Below the pieces are notes generated by a model, which was not told where the DNA came from, did no database searches, and worked only from the letters and a program-made list of their open reading frames with translations. DNA of 64,000 nt from Falsibacillus pallidus (lineage in GTDB: Bacteria; Bacillota; Bacilli; Bacillales; DSM-25281), in the NCBI RefSeq assembly GCF_003350505.1, contig NZ_QQAY01000015.1, forward strand, positions 1 through 64,000, read 5' to 3'. The position numbers and the translations under genes are program-made. Below, piece by piece: positions 42,331 through 50,852 of this stretch (position 1 is the stretch's first letter; each line of letters begins with the position of its first letter).

Positions 42331-43236
42331 TTGGATATCAAACATCTACAATATTTTATCGAAGTTGCCAATTTCAATAGTTTTTCACGTGCAGCGGAAA
42401 ATTTATTTATCACACAGCCGACCATCAGCAAAATGATTAAAAACCTGGAGACGGAGCTTGGGATCGAACTTTTTGAACGATCACGAAAGCAATTGACTTT
42501 GACGGATGCGGGAAAGATCATCTTGGAGCAGGCAAAATTGATCGATACTGCTTTTAAAAATCTGGAAACGGAACTGGACAATCTGACAGGGCTAAAAAAG
42601 GGGCACATTCGGATAGGTCTTCCACCGATATTCAACGCTCATTTTTTCTTGAAAATCATCGGCCAGTATCACGAAATGTATCCTGGTATTACATTTCAAT
42701 TAGTGGAGGACGGTTCCAAAAAAATTGAAGAAGATGTCAACAACAATAACTTGGATGCCGGAGTGATCGTTCTCCCGACGAAGAACGACCTCTTTGACCA
42801 TTTCGCGTTCATGGAGGAAGACTTGAAGCTCATCATCCATCCCTCCCACCCGTTGGCGGATCGGGAGGTAATCAACTTGGCTGAGTTGGAAAAAGAGTCG
42901 TTTATTTTATTCAATAAAGACTTTGCCTTGAATGACCGAATCGTGCATTCCTGCAACAGCGTGGGGTTTAATCCACACATCATATCCGAAAGTTCTCAAA
43001 GATCCTTTATCGAAGAAATGGTAGAGAGCAAGCTCGGCGTCTCTCTTTTGCCTGAAAGCGTCTGCCATAATCTCAATAAAAATGTCAAATCGGTTAAAAT
43101 CGTCAACCCGTCAATCAGTTGGAATTTAGCAATCATTTGGGGCAAAAATCAGTACATGTCTTATGCCGCAAAAGAATGGCTGCAATTTACAAAAGAACAG
43201 CTGCTAATCGGGAATCAAGAAGAAGAAAATAATTAA
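42331..43236 (+). CDS. LysR-family transcriptional regulator
   Basis: 301 residues from the TTG at 42331 (AGGTG seven bases before; the family starts at DIKHLQYF). N-terminal winged helix SFSRAAENLFITQPTISKMI then KNLETELG, followed by an effector-binding domain from about 88 (GHIRIGLPPIF). It resembles the CidR/YwbI and CitR/CynR-like group. No divergent target gene lies next to it; the neighbours are a membrane-anchored protein upstream and a thioesterase downstream, so the target is unknown. Confidence 0.9.
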   Translation: MDIKHLQYFIEVANFNSFSRAAENLFITQPTISKMIKNLETELGIELFERSRKQLTLTDAGKIILEQAKLIDTAFKNLETELDNLTGLKKGHIRIGLPPIFNAHFFLKIIGQYHEMYPGITFQLVEDGSKKIEEDVNNNNLDAGVIVLPTKNDLFDHFAFMEEDLKLIIHPSHPLADREVINLAELEKESFILFNKDFALNDRIVHSCNSVGFNPHIISESSQRSFIEEMVESKLGVSLLPESVCHNLNKNVKSVKIVNPSISWNLAIIWGKNQYMSYAAKEWLQFTKEQLLIGNQEEENN

Positions 43237-43245
43237 TTTTACAGA

Positions 43246-43274
43246 AAACGGTCCTGATTAAGGGCCGTTTTTTA
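43246..43274. terminator. Terminator of the LysR gene
   Basis: AAAACGGTCC and GGGCCGTTTT form a stem around TGATTAA, followed by TT. Confidence 0.85.
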
Positions 43275-43367
43275 ATAGGAGTATATACGTCTTGCATACA
43301 TGTAAGCATTTACATAGACGATGGCTATACAGAAGATGAAATATAACCATTTTACGAAATCATTCAT
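43272..43367 (-). CDS. Possible 31-residue membrane peptide
   Basis: MNDFVKWLYFIFCIAIVYVN with a basic end (YARRIYSY). There is no convincing ribosome binding site, so it may be spurious. Listed because the hydrophobic segment is clean and the surrounding stretch has no other gene. Confidence 0.3.
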   Translation of the reverse strand: MNDFVKWLYFIFCIAIVYVNAYMYARRIYSY

Positions 43368-43450
43368 CAGTCGTACACTTGTTGCAGGCAAAAAAAACCT
43401 TTTAACCCATTGGCTATAATCAAAATTCAGCCATGAAAGGATGCAATGAT

Positions 43451-43981
43451 ATGAACGATCTAATGAACGCAAAAAAAGCTAAAGAAAGTCGTATTGTGAA
43501 TACTGCTCAAGTATTATCATGCGATTTAAATAATTATAATACATTGTTTGGCGGCGTCCTGATGAAAAAGCTCGATGATGCGGCAACATTATCAGCCCGC
43601 AGGCATTCAAGAGTGAAGGAGTGCGTGACGGCATCCACCGATTCCATCGACTTCCTCCACCCTATCCAACAATCGGATTCCGTCTGTGTGGAATCATTCG
43701 TCACTTATACTGGAAAAACATCTATGGAGATTTTCTGTAAAGTTATCGCTGAAGATATGCTGACTGGCATTCGCAGAATCGCAGCTACTGCTTTCCTGAC
43801 GTTTGTAGCATTGGATGAAAACAAGCGGCCAGTGGAAGTACCAAACATCATTCCGGAAACTTCTGAAGAAAAATTCCTTTATGAAACAGGGAAAGAACGA
43901 GCAGAAATGCGAAAATTGCGTAGACAAAAAAGTAAAGAATTAGCGGAGTACATTTCAATCGAAAAACCTTGGGACAACTAA
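43451..43981 (+). CDS. Acyl-CoA thioesterase, hotdog fold (YkhA-like)
   Basis: 176 residues from the ATG at 43451 (the first ATG of the frame at 43433 lies within GAAAGGATG, which serves as ribosome binding site). Hotdog landmarks: NYNTLFGGVLMKKLDDAATL with the catalytic Asp, STDSIDFLHPIQQSD, FVTYTGKTSMEIFCKV, and a C-terminal helix. It hydrolyses acyl-CoA in the cytoplasm, as YkhA/YciA relatives do. The next gene is 15 bases downstream in the same operon. Confidence 0.88.
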   Translation: MNDLMNAKKAKESRIVNTAQVLSCDLNNYNTLFGGVLMKKLDDAATLSARRHSRVKECVTASTDSIDFLHPIQQSDSVCVESFVTYTGKTSMEIFCKVIAEDMLTGIRRIAATAFLTFVALDENKRPVEVPNIIPETSEEKFLYETGKERAEMRKLRRQKSKELAEYISIEKPWDN

Positions 43982-43996
43982 AAGGAGGACAAAAGA

Positions 43997-44368
43997 ATGA
44001 TTACCTTATCTAATATCACTGAACTAACAGAAACGAACGAAGCCATTAAAAAGGTCAAAAGAGACTACCCTTCCTTGTTCGAAAAACTGGCAGAAGTCGT
44101 GAATTTGACACGTGCTTTCCAATTTCAATTTCAGTACATGGGCAGCCTCATCATGAACGAAGACCCAGGCCAATCCGCTCCAAATTTCGTATATGGCTCA
44201 GTTCTGCGTCTATACAAAAAAGAAGTGCAAAAACTGAAAGATCATGAAGATGCACAAGCATTGCAGCAAATCTTTTCTGAATGCAAACACACAGGCTATG
44301 CCAAAATCAGCCTTTTAATCCTCGGGAAAAAACCTGAAACATTGGTTGGCGCTTCAAGTATTAAATAA
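43997..44368 (+). CDS. Hypothetical protein co-transcribed with the thioesterase
   Basis: 123 residues, soluble, helical (VKRDYPSLFEKLAEVVNLTR, VLRLYKKEVQKLKDH). AAAGGAGG lies upstream and the gene is 15 bases after the thioesterase stop. The family is not recognised. A strong terminator follows at 44406-44444. Confidence 0.75.
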   Translation: MITLSNITELTETNEAIKKVKRDYPSLFEKLAEVVNLTRAFQFQFQYMGSLIMNEDPGQSAPNFVYGSVLRLYKKEVQKLKDHEDAQALQQIFSECKHTGYAKISLLILGKKPETLVGASSIK

Positions 44369-44405
44369 AAGAAACATAGCTATTTCAATAAAAGTAAATA
44401 ACACC

Positions 44406-44444
44406 AAAAAGATCTGAGCAATTATTACGCTCAGATCTTTTTTT
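44406..44444 (+). terminator. Terminator of the thioesterase operon
   Basis: AAAAAGATCTGAGC and GCTCAGATCTTTTT form a 14-bp stem with TTT following. A family B repeat starts at its end. Confidence 0.93.
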
Positions 44445-44472
44445 GGGACATGGGGACAGGTTCATTGTCCCA
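44444..44472 (+). repeat. 29-bp family B repeat
   Basis: TGGGACATGGGGACAGG and TTCATTGTCCCA, immediately downstream of a terminator. Confidence 0.85.
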
Positions 44473-44557
44473 CTGAGCACTCGTATGATTTTCTCAAGTC
44501 CGGCAATAGTACTTTTTCTAGTTTTTATTTACAAACCAGAAGAATTAGTATATTATT

Positions 44558-44596
44558 TTCTTAATTGAGAACATAAAATATTATAATTAAGAACAT
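44558..44596. promoter_or_regulatory. Repeat-containing upstream region of the Trp-rich secreted protein gene
   Basis: TTCTTAATT and AATTAAGAA form an inverted repeat 36 bases end to end. AATTnAGAACAT occurs twice in direct orientation 22 bases apart, i.e. about two helical turns. It lies 28 bases before the start codon and could be a regulator site. Confidence 0.45.
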
Positions 44597-44623
44597 TAAT
44601 TTGAAAAGGGGGATATACATATA

Positions 44624-45061
44624 TTGCATAAGCGTATTAGGATACTTTTCTTAATCCTTGGTCTTAGCAGTTTTTTTATTATTTCCACTTCAGCCTATGC
44701 CTCATCCAGTAATCATACGAGTTCATCAAATAGTTTTTTTCAAAGCTTCTCGCTCTCTACGATTTTTTCTTATTTCAATAGCGGTTCGAAAACGTCTGAC
44801 AGTTACAATGGTGGATACGGCGATAGCCATGGTGGCAAAGGTGGATATGGCGATCATTATGATGATGGGAATTATAATAATAACAATAATCATGATGATG
44901 ATTGGTGGAATTGCTGGTGGGATTGGTGGTGCGGCGGTAGCAGCGGCGGCGGTGGTCATGACGATGGCGGACACGGTGGCCACGGTGATGACGACGACTG
45001 GGGAAATGATGATGGATGCACTACTTCCTCTGACATTTGGAAAAAATGGTACGGACATTAA
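44624..45061 (+). CDS. Secreted low-complexity protein rich in Gly, His, Asp and Trp
   Basis: 145 residues from a TTG preceded by AAAAGGGGGA. The signal peptide ends ...SAYA-SSS (about residue 25). A Ser-rich segment follows, then a Gly/Tyr/Asp/His stretch (GGYGDSHGGKGGYGDHYDDG), a Trp cluster (DDDWWNCWWDWWCGG, with two Cys), and a second Gly/His/Asp stretch. It is exported and probably extracellular or wall-associated. His and Asp density suggests metal or cell-surface binding. It is not a family I know; low complexity makes homology unreliable. Confidence 0.7.
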   Translation: MHKRIRILFLILGLSSFFIISTSAYASSSNHTSSSNSFFQSFSLSTIFSYFNSGSKTSDSYNGGYGDSHGGKGGYGDHYDDGNYNNNNNHDDDWWNCWWDWWCGGSSGGGGHDDGGHGGHGDDDDWGNDDGCTTSSDIWKKWYGH

Positions 45062-45065
45062 AAGA

Positions 45066-45106
45066 AAAAGCCAGCCTCTTCTATACACTGAGAGTCTGGT
45101 TTTTTT
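45066..45106 (+). terminator. Terminator of the Trp-rich protein gene
   Basis: AAAAGCCAGCCTCT and GAGAGTCTGGTTTTTTT pair with one mismatch. Confidence 0.8.
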
Positions 45107-45117
45107 CATTTCAATTA

Positions 45118-45146
45118 TGGGACGCGGGGACAGGTTCATTGTCCCA
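45118..45146 (+). repeat. 29-bp family B repeat
   Basis: TGGGACGCGGGGACAGG and TTCATTGTCCCA. Array 5 starts 33 bases later, with the same spacer as in front of array 4. Confidence 0.88.
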
Positions 45147-45178
45147 ACTGCAGCCCTTGTATGACGCTCCAGGAATCT

Positions 45179-45301
45179 GGCTGGCGCATAAGATAGTGAT
45201 TCCCGCGCATAGGATCCATTTCCGGTTCATAGCAGGAGGGGTTTGGCGCATAAGCCAAGAAAATTCGCGCATAGACAGCATGTTTTCGCGCATAGCCGGG
45301 G
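45179..45301 (+). repeat. 21-bp phased GCGCATA array 5 (6 units)
   Basis: Cores start at 45184, 45205, 45225 (GTTCATA), 45246, 45267 and 45288: spacings 21, 20, 21, 21, 21, the same order as array 4. The downstream flank (CATTTCGTGC, then an ACCTTCC/GGAGGGT hairpin) is also found after array 6. The rest of the 45107-45538 gap holds no gene. Confidence 0.9.
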
Positions 45302-45537
45302 CTGAGCGAGTCATTTCGTGCAAGAATCACTGTCTAAATGACCTTCCAATTTATCTGGAGGGTTATTTTTCTTTATTTCGAATACTATTTGACTCTTCTG
45401 CCTCCTCAAATACACAATTTTCTTCACAAATCAGCCTCCACCGCCCATCCCCCGTATAAAACTCACTTGAAAATAGTTAATTCACCTTCACAGCTCACGT
45501 TTTAGCCCTATTGAATGTGTGCTTGATACTTCAACAG

Positions 45538-45571
45538 CAAAAAGGGACCTGCCACATTGACAGGTCCCTTA
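45538..45571 (-). terminator. Terminator of the CwlO-type gene
   Basis: AAAGGGACCTG and CAGGTCCCTTT pair around CCACATTGA with a T-run on the minus strand, directly downstream of the stop at 45581. Confidence 0.92.
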
Positions 45572-45580
45572 GATACTCTA

Positions 45581-47008
45581 TTATTCTACGACTCTTCTTA
45601 CTACTCCACTGAATGTTGCTTTCCAATATGGATTGTTCATGGAGTCGATAGATACGCCATCTGAACTGTTGTCGTCGAGGAATTGACCGTTTCCTAGATA
45701 GATGCCGACATGTCCATTCGTTTTGTATGTGTCGAAGAAGACCAGGTCTCCTCTTTTCATATTTGATGCACTGACCGGTTTTCCTAGTCCCACGAGTGTA
45801 TTGGTGGAAGTGGAAGTAATTCCGCCTAGATCTACTCCGGCTTCAGAATATGCCCAGCGAACGAATGATGAGCAGTCAAATGAGCGGTTGGCAATATCCG
45901 TGCTGTTTCGGCCGCCGCCCCAGTTGTAAGGGGAACGTCCAACAATTGATGAACCTGCACTGATTGCAGACTCGATGGCACCTGCGCCTTTCTTGATGGT
46001 GTTGCTGGCTGGAATCGGAGCCGTATAATGGGTAATGCTTTCACCAGCTGATTGAGAGCTTGAACTTGTTGAATGGGAGCTCGCACTTGATGAATGAGAG
46101 CTCGCGTTTGATGAATGTGAGCTTACGCTTGATGCATGGGCTGATTTTGCTGCTTTAGCCGCTCTTTCTGCTCTTGCTTTTTCTTCAGCTGCTTTAGCTG
46201 CCCTTGCTGCTTCTGCTCGTTTTCTTGCTAATTCCGCTTGTCTTTGTTCTTCTGCTAGGATGGCTTTTTCCTGGCTGGAAAGATTAGCGGACTGATTCTG
46301 CAAATCAGTTAAATCCAAATTTGTTTGGATCTGCTCTTCTTTGATTTTTTTCATGATTGCTTCTTTTTCAGCTATTTGGTATTTCAATTGAATTTTCATA
46401 TCTTCAATTTTTTTCTTATCGTCCTGCAATTGATTCATTTTATCCTGAACGCTTTGTTCAGACTCTTCCAATTGGGCTTTGTCCTTCTTTTGTTCCTCAA
46501 GCAAATTGTGGTCTGCTTTGACAACTGTTGATACAGCCACCGCGCGATCGATGAAATCACCGAAGCTTTCGGCTCCCATCAGAACATCCAAGTAGCCAGC
46601 TGAGCTGCCATTTACTTGCATGGCGCGCGCTCTATTCTTCAAAATCTCGTCGCGCTGTGCGATTCGTTTTTTTGTATCGGAGATTTTCTGTTTTAAATCA
46701 TCCATCTCTTTTTGAGTATCTGCGATATCCTTAGTCGTTTCGGCCATTTTATCATTTGTATCTTTTACTTTAGCTGTGATGGAGTCCATGGCTTCCAGCA
46801 AGCTTGCTGCGTCAGCCTGAAGTTCAGAAAGCTCCGCATTTTTATCATTCATTTCCGATTGAACCTGTGCTTGCTGATTATGTATTTCTTGTTTTTTACT
46901 ATGTAAATCCTCTGCAAATGCCTGGTTATTATATGTAAATAGTAAACTGCTGATTCCAATGACTGATAACGTGTTGAAAGCAAGTTTCTTCATTTGTTTA
47001 TTCATCAT
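45581..47008 (-). CDS. cwlO: CwlO-type D,L-endopeptidase (coiled coil plus NlpC/P60)
   Basis: 475 residues. A signal peptide ending ...NNQAFA-ED (about 32) is followed by two long coiled-coil segments (about 33-110 and 150-255) with [18 protein letters not shown] and similar heptads, a Ser/His/Ala low-complexity linker (about 265-335) and a C-terminal NlpC/P60 domain (about 350-475). Catalytic Cys is in [13 protein letters not shown], His in [11 protein letters not shown]. It cuts the D-gamma-Glu-mDAP bond during wall elongation. A WalR-like box and a sigma-A promoter lie upstream, as for cwlO of Bacillus. Confidence 0.9.
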   Translation of the reverse strand: MMNKQMKKLAFNTLSVIGISSLLFTYNNQAFAEDLHSKKQEIHNQQAQVQSEMNDKNAELSELQADAASLLEAMDSITAKVKDTNDKMAETTKDIADTQKEMDDLKQKISDTKKRIAQRDEILKNRARAMQVNGSSAGYLDVLMGAESFGDFIDRAVAVSTVVKADHNLLEEQKKDKAQLEESEQSVQDKMNQLQDDKKKIEDMKIQLKYQIAEKEAIMKKIKEEQIQTNLDLTDLQNQSANLSSQEKAILAEEQRQAELARKRAEAARAAKAAEEKARAERAAKAAKSAHASSVSSHSSNASSHSSSASSHSTSSSSQSAGESITHYTAPIPASNTIKKGAGAIESAISAGSSIVGRSPYNWGGGRNSTDIANRSFDCSSFVRWAYSEAGVDLGGITSTSTNTLVGLGKPVSASNMKRGDLVFFDTYKTNGHVGIYLGNGQFLDDNSSDGVSIDSMNNPYWKATFSGVVRRVVE

Positions 47009-47088
47009 TTTCCCCTTATAGTCTATTTATTTCGCTCTATGTAAAAACGATTTCATTTTGTAATAATTGTAACTTCTTGTCCAACCCG

Positions 47089-47116
47089 ATTATAACATCC
47101 ACCATTCGACAGTAAA
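47089..47116 (-). promoter_or_regulatory. Sigma-A promoter of the CwlO-type gene
   Basis: On the minus strand TTTACT and TATAAT are 16 bases apart, about 80 bases before the start codon. Confidence 0.6.
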
Positions 47117-47127
47117 CGTTAAAAAAC

Positions 47128-47144
47128 ATTACAGTTATGTTTCA
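47128..47144 (-). promoter_or_regulatory. WalR-like box upstream of the cwlO promoter
   Basis: TGAAAC and TGTAAT on the minus strand are separated by five bases, close to the WalR consensus TGTWAH-N5-TGTWAH with one mismatch. It lies upstream of the -35, as for WalR-activated genes. Confidence 0.5.
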
Positions 47145-47245
47145 GTAATATGACAGACAAATTCAAAAAGTGATTAATTGCAAACAAAAAAAGAGACATT
47201 TGACGAAATGCTCCCTTGTGATTGGTTTATTAGATTAGTATGAAC

Positions 47246-47713
47246 TCAAATTTCTCTCTTTTGCATATTGAGCCACTCCGATAATGAAACGGCCACTTTT
47301 TCATAATCCGGTCTCCGTTCAAGCGGCAGCTGGCAGATGAATTCAAGTCTGTTGCCATCCAGATCGTTGAAAAAAACGGATGCCGAAGCAAGCCAAGGAT
47401 AGACAACCGGTTCATCAAGCGGAAGCCCCTCCCAGCCGCAGACGACTTCAATTCCCTTCTTATCGAGAAATGGGATCATTTCATGTAGATCTTCATAGGA
47501 AACCCGGAAAGCAAAGTGGCGGATATCAATCTCTTTGCGCTCCACAATCGAAATCATAGATTCTTCTTTTTCACCGAAAAGATAAAAGGCTCTTCTCCTT
47601 CCTTCTTCATACCTTCCTAACTTCAGCTCCAGCTTTTCTTCATAAAATTTCACTGATTCCTCTAAATTTGTGACTTCCAAGTGCGTCTCATATAACCCTT
47701 GAATGATTCCCAT
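47246..47713 (-). CDS. VOC (glyoxalase-like) protein
   Basis: 155 residues. GLYETHLEVTNLEESVKFYE at the start and VFFNDLDGNRLEFICQLP near 120-135 are the VOC landmarks; REIDIRHFAFRV-type His and the Glu of RLEF are candidate metal ligands. The gene is monocistronic; the substrate is unknown. It is the fourth VOC protein in this window. Confidence 0.86.
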   Translation of the reverse strand: MGIIQGLYETHLEVTNLEESVKFYEEKLELKLGRYEEGRRRAFYLFGEKEESMISIVERKEIDIRHFAFRVSYEDLHEMIPFLDKKGIEVVCGWEGLPLDEPVVYPWLASASVFFNDLDGNRLEFICQLPLERRPDYEKVAVSLSEWLNMQKREI

Positions 47714-47884
47714 CTTCTAGTCTCCTTATTTCGTATTCTACTCATTAGTTTAGGAGAAATTTGAGCAAGATCATATAGCATATTGTTGTATCTTTATTGA
47801 GACTTTGGATGGAGATGAGTGATGGCTGCGGGCATGGGAGTGTTATTTTAGCGATGCAATTTAGTGGCTAGGCCCGCCTCGCCC

Positions 47885-47985
47885 CGCTCGCGCATAGGGA
47901 ACTGTTTCCAGCGCATAGCAGTAAGATTTTGGCGCATAAACCGCGAAAAGTCTTTCATAGACCCGCACTTTTCGCGCATAGCCGG
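47885..47985 (+). repeat. 21-bp phased GCGCATA array 6 (5 units)
   Basis: Cores start at 47890, 47911, 47932, 47953 (TTTCATA) and 47974, an exact 21-bp ladder. The following 48 bases are homologous to the flank of array 5. It occupies part of the 492-bp gap between two minus-strand genes. The gap otherwise holds a hairpin at 48019-48047 and one family B copy. Confidence 0.9.
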
Positions 47986-48018
47986 GATTAAGAAGATCAT
48001 TTCATGCTTGAACCACTT

Positions 48019-48047
48019 AAAAAGCCCTTCCAAACTAACGGAAGGGC
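48019..48047 (-). terminator. Terminator of the sugar-sensing operon
   Basis: GCCCTTCC and GGAAGGGC form an 8-bp stem with a T-run on the minus strand. It also belongs to the repeat module following array 6. Confidence 0.7.
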
Positions 48048-48172
48048 CATGCCGAACATAATTAACCTCCATTTTGAGTATCAATCTCCGGCTAAGAGCT
48101 TTCTCCTACCTCCAAAAGAGGGATATCGAGCGGGCCTCACTTCCAAAGCTGACAGTTCTGATTAATCTAGAG

Positions 48173-48201
48173 TGGGACAAGGAACCTGTCCCTCCGTCCC
48201 A
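48173..48201 (-). repeat. 29-bp family B repeat, reverse orientation
   Basis: TGGGACAAGGAACCTGTCCC and TCCGTCCCA, five bases before the stop codon of the xylF-like gene. Confidence 0.85.
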
Positions 48202-48205
48202 CCTG

Positions 48206-49279
48206 TCACTTCTTGTAGACGTCTTCTCTCGAATGGTAGCCGTCGGCTATTACGGTGCTGTCGATGTTGGATTTGTCGACGGCTATTGGGGAGAGCAGTA
48301 CGGATGGGACTTCGATTTTGCCGTTGTTTACTTTTTTGTCTGTGTCGATTTTTTCTCCTTTGGCCATTCTTACGGCTAATGATGCGGCCTCAATGGTAAG
48401 GGATTTGATCGGTTTGTAGACGGTCATGGTCTGGGTGCCCTGGACGATGCGCTGGACGGCTGCGAGTTCGGCGTCCTGCCCGGCGACGGGAATTTTTCCT
48501 GCGAGTCCCTGTTCTTTGAGTGCTTGGACCACGCCGCCAGCAGTTGCATCGTTGGCCGAGATGACGGCGTCGATCCTGTTGTGGGTGGCTTTGAGTGCTT
48601 CCCTCATGTTGATGAGTGCGTTGGCTGGGGTCCAGTCCTTCGACCATTGGTCATATACGATCTGGATGTCGCCTTTGTCGATCAGTGGCTGAAGGACGTT
48701 GAAGACGCCTTTTTTGAACAGGTGGGCGTTGTTGTCCGTGATAGCGCCGCCGATGTAGACGTACCGGCCTTTTGGCACGCGTTTCGTAATTTCTTTTGCC
48801 TGCAGCTCGCCGACTTCTTCGTTGTCAAACGAGATGTACAAATCGAGGTCTGCGTTTTTCACGAGACGGTCATAGGCGATGACTTTGATGCCTGCCTGGT
48901 GTGCTTTATTGACGATGGCGGCGGTTGCCTCAGCATTGTGGGGCACGACTACGAGGAGGTCGATGCCATGGCTGATCAAGGTTTCAGCCTGGGAAATCTG
49001 CAGGGCATCGTCGCCGTTTGCGGCCATGACTTCACATTCCGCACCCATTCCTTCCACTGCTTTCTTGAAGAGATCGCGGTCCTTCAGCCATCGCTCTTCC
49101 AGGAGGGTATCCATTGAGAAGCCGATTTTGATTTTTTCGCCAGGATGCTTGATCTCTTTCCCGTTTGCTGCCACTGGTTTTGGGGCTGGAGCAACTGCCT
49201 TTTCGCCGTCACCCTTGCAGCCAGCCAAGCTCAGGAGCAGAGCCAATAATACCGCGACAATTTTCAAACGCTTCACCAT
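48206..49279 (-). CDS. xylF: D-xylose-binding lipoprotein, XylF type
   Basis: 357 residues from the ATG at 49279 (GAGGGGAAG upstream; the frame open before it is rejected). Lipobox LSLAGC. The mature domain follows XylF closely: KIGFSMDTLLEERWLKDRDL, GIKVIAYDRLVKNADLDLYI, SFDNEEVGELQA, SANDATAGGVVQAL and GTQTMTVYKPI. A periplasmic-type sugar-binding fold for the outside of the membrane. It is the last gene of a unit with the regulator, kinase and another binding protein, so it may feed the ChvE-type transporter upstream or act in sensing. Confidence 0.9.
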   Translation of the reverse strand: MVKRLKIVAVLLALLLSLAGCKGDGEKAVAPAPKPVAANGKEIKHPGEKIKIGFSMDTLLEERWLKDRDLFKKAVEGMGAECEVMAANGDDALQISQAETLISHGIDLLVVVPHNAEATAAIVNKAHQAGIKVIAYDRLVKNADLDLYISFDNEEVGELQAKEITKRVPKGRYVYIGGAITDNNAHLFKKGVFNVLQPLIDKGDIQIVYDQWSKDWTPANALINMREALKATHNRIDAVISANDATAGGVVQALKEQGLAGKIPVAGQDAELAAVQRIVQGTQTMTVYKPIKSLTIEAASLAVRMAKGEKIDTDKKVNNGKIEVPSVLLSPIAVDKSNIDSTVIADGYHSREDVYKK

Positions 49280-49304
49280 GTTCTTCCCCTCATTCCCCCG
49301 CCCA

Positions 49305-50852
49305 CTAAATGCCTGCCTTTTGGCCAGTGAGCGTTTTACGATAATCCTTCGGCGAAACGCCGCAGACCTTTTTGAATACCTTGCTGAAATAATTCGGTTC
49401 GTGGTAGCCGACTTCAAATGTGATTTCTTTGATGCTTTTCTCAGGATCCTGCATGAGTTTCTTTGCCTTTGTGATGCGGCATTCTGTCAGGAAATCAATG
49501 TAGTTGATGCCAAGCCGCTCCTTGAAAAGCTTGCTGATATAAATGGGACTGAGACCTACTTTTCGACCTAGTGCATCGAGAGAAATATCTTCATGGGAGT
49601 GCTCCATGATGAACTGCCGCAACTGATGGATCGAATCGGCTTCGAGCCTTTCATGATGCTCTTCGTATGACTGCCTCATCTGCTCGAGTAGGATGCTTGT
49701 TTCGGACTGCAGCTGGCGCGGATCCTGGGCCTGGAAGGAAAACATCGGCGTTTCAATTTCCATGCCCATTTCGCTCATGACCCTGCCGGCGATCCAAAGG
49801 AGTTCGAGCACCTTTTGCTGAATTTGCAGCATGCTGGCCCCTTCATGTACGAAGCGCTGGATCAAGTCAAAAAGATTCTCCCTGACTTTTTCCCATTCTC
49901 CGAGTCGGACTTGGTCAAGGAACTGCTGCTCGCGTTTTTTTGCCATCTGTTCGTCTTCTGCGGTTCCGAGCGGCGGAAGTTCGGAGTAGAAGCGGTATTT
50001 GACTGGCAGCGATGCATCCATGGAAGCGATCAGTGCTTCCTGGTAGGACTGGCGGATGGCTTCCAGTGAACTGCACGGATTGCCGATGCCTACAAACCAG
50101 CCTGCTGCCTGGTCTTTTTTGGCGAGCTTAATGATTTCCCCTGCGAGGAAAATGGCCTGGGAACGGAAGGACTTTTCTGAATCGCGGAATACGATGATCG
50201 GAAGCTGGCGACCATACAGTGCACCAACCCAGCCGCTTTTGGTTGTTCTGATTTTTTCTTTTATGGCGGAATAATGTTGTTCAGAACCTGCCGGAAGCAG
50301 CACCATCATCACAAATTTTTCGCTTGCCGGATGGATGTGGAGCATTTCCACCAGCATATCCAAATGGACCTCGTGGACATGGTCGAACAAGAGCTGTGTG
50401 ACGACATCTGTTTCAACGAGTGTCAATGCTTTCTGGAGCGCATCCTGCTGTTTGCGGCTCTTCGCAATGGATTCCTGCTCTTCTTCGATTTCCTTCAACA
50501 CTTTACCGACGGTCTCGCCAATTTCTTTAATGGTGCTTGGCTTCAATAGATAGTCTTTGACGCCGAGCTTCAAGGCCTGGCGTGCAAATTCGAATGTATC
50601 GTATGCGGTGATCATGATAAATTTGATCGCCGGGTGAGCGGCGCTGATGAGTTCAATCGCTTCGAGGCCGTTCATCCCTGGCATTTTGATATCCATCATG
50701 ATCAAATCAGGTTGAAATTCGTCTGCTTTCTGCACAGCAATCTTTCCGTTTTTTGCTTCGTCTATGTTGAGCTCCGGAAAGGCTCGCTTCAGGATGACAC
50801 GCAGCCCCTCCCTTTCTGTCTGTTCATCATCCACGATCAGGAGTTTAACCAT
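49305..50852 (-). CDS. YesN-type response regulator (receiver plus AraC HTH)
   Basis: 515 residues from the ATG at 50852. Receiver domain 1-120 with VDDEQ acidic residues and phosphoacceptor Asp in LIMMDIKMPGMNG (about 54). A long middle segment (120-400) and a C-terminal AraC/XylS domain with two HTH motifs (LDALGRKVGLSPIYISKLFK; ITFEVGYHEPNYFSKVFKK). It overlaps the kinase gene by eight bases. In Firmicutes such regulators activate sugar transporter genes in response to an extracellular sugar; here the nearest target is the ChvE-type operon. Confidence 0.9.
   Translation of the reverse strand: MVKLLIVDDEQTEREGLRVILKRAFPELNIDEAKNGKIAVQKADEFQPDLIMMDIKMPGMNGLEAIELISAAHPAIKFIMITAYDTFEFARQALKLGVKDYLLKPSTIKEIGETVGKVLKEIEEEQESIAKSRKQQDALQKALTLVETDVVTQLLFDHVHEVHLDMLVEMLHIHPASEKFVMMVLLPAGSEQHYSAIKEKIRTTKSGWVGALYGRQLPIIVFRDSEKSFRSQAIFLAGEIIKLAKKDQAAGWFVGIGNPCSSLEAIRQSYQEALIASMDASLPVKYRFYSELPPLGTAEDEQMAKKREQQFLDQVRLGEWEKVRENLFDLIQRFVHEGASMLQIQQKVLELLWIAGRVMSEMGMEIETPMFSFQAQDPRQLQSETSILLEQMRQSYEEHHERLEADSIHQLRQFIMEHSHEDISLDALGRKVGLSPIYISKLFKERLGINYIDFLTECRITKAKKLMQDPEKSIKEITFEVGYHEPNYFSKVFKKVCGVSPKDYRKTLTGQKAGI

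Noticed and set aside
45111-45330. Two overlapping minus-strand frames over array 5
   Set aside because: Repeat translation with no ribosome binding site; almost the same peptide appears over array 4.
48524-49571. Long plus-strand frames opposite xylF and the response-regulator gene
   Set aside because: Shadows of high-quality minus-strand genes, with no ribosome binding site.
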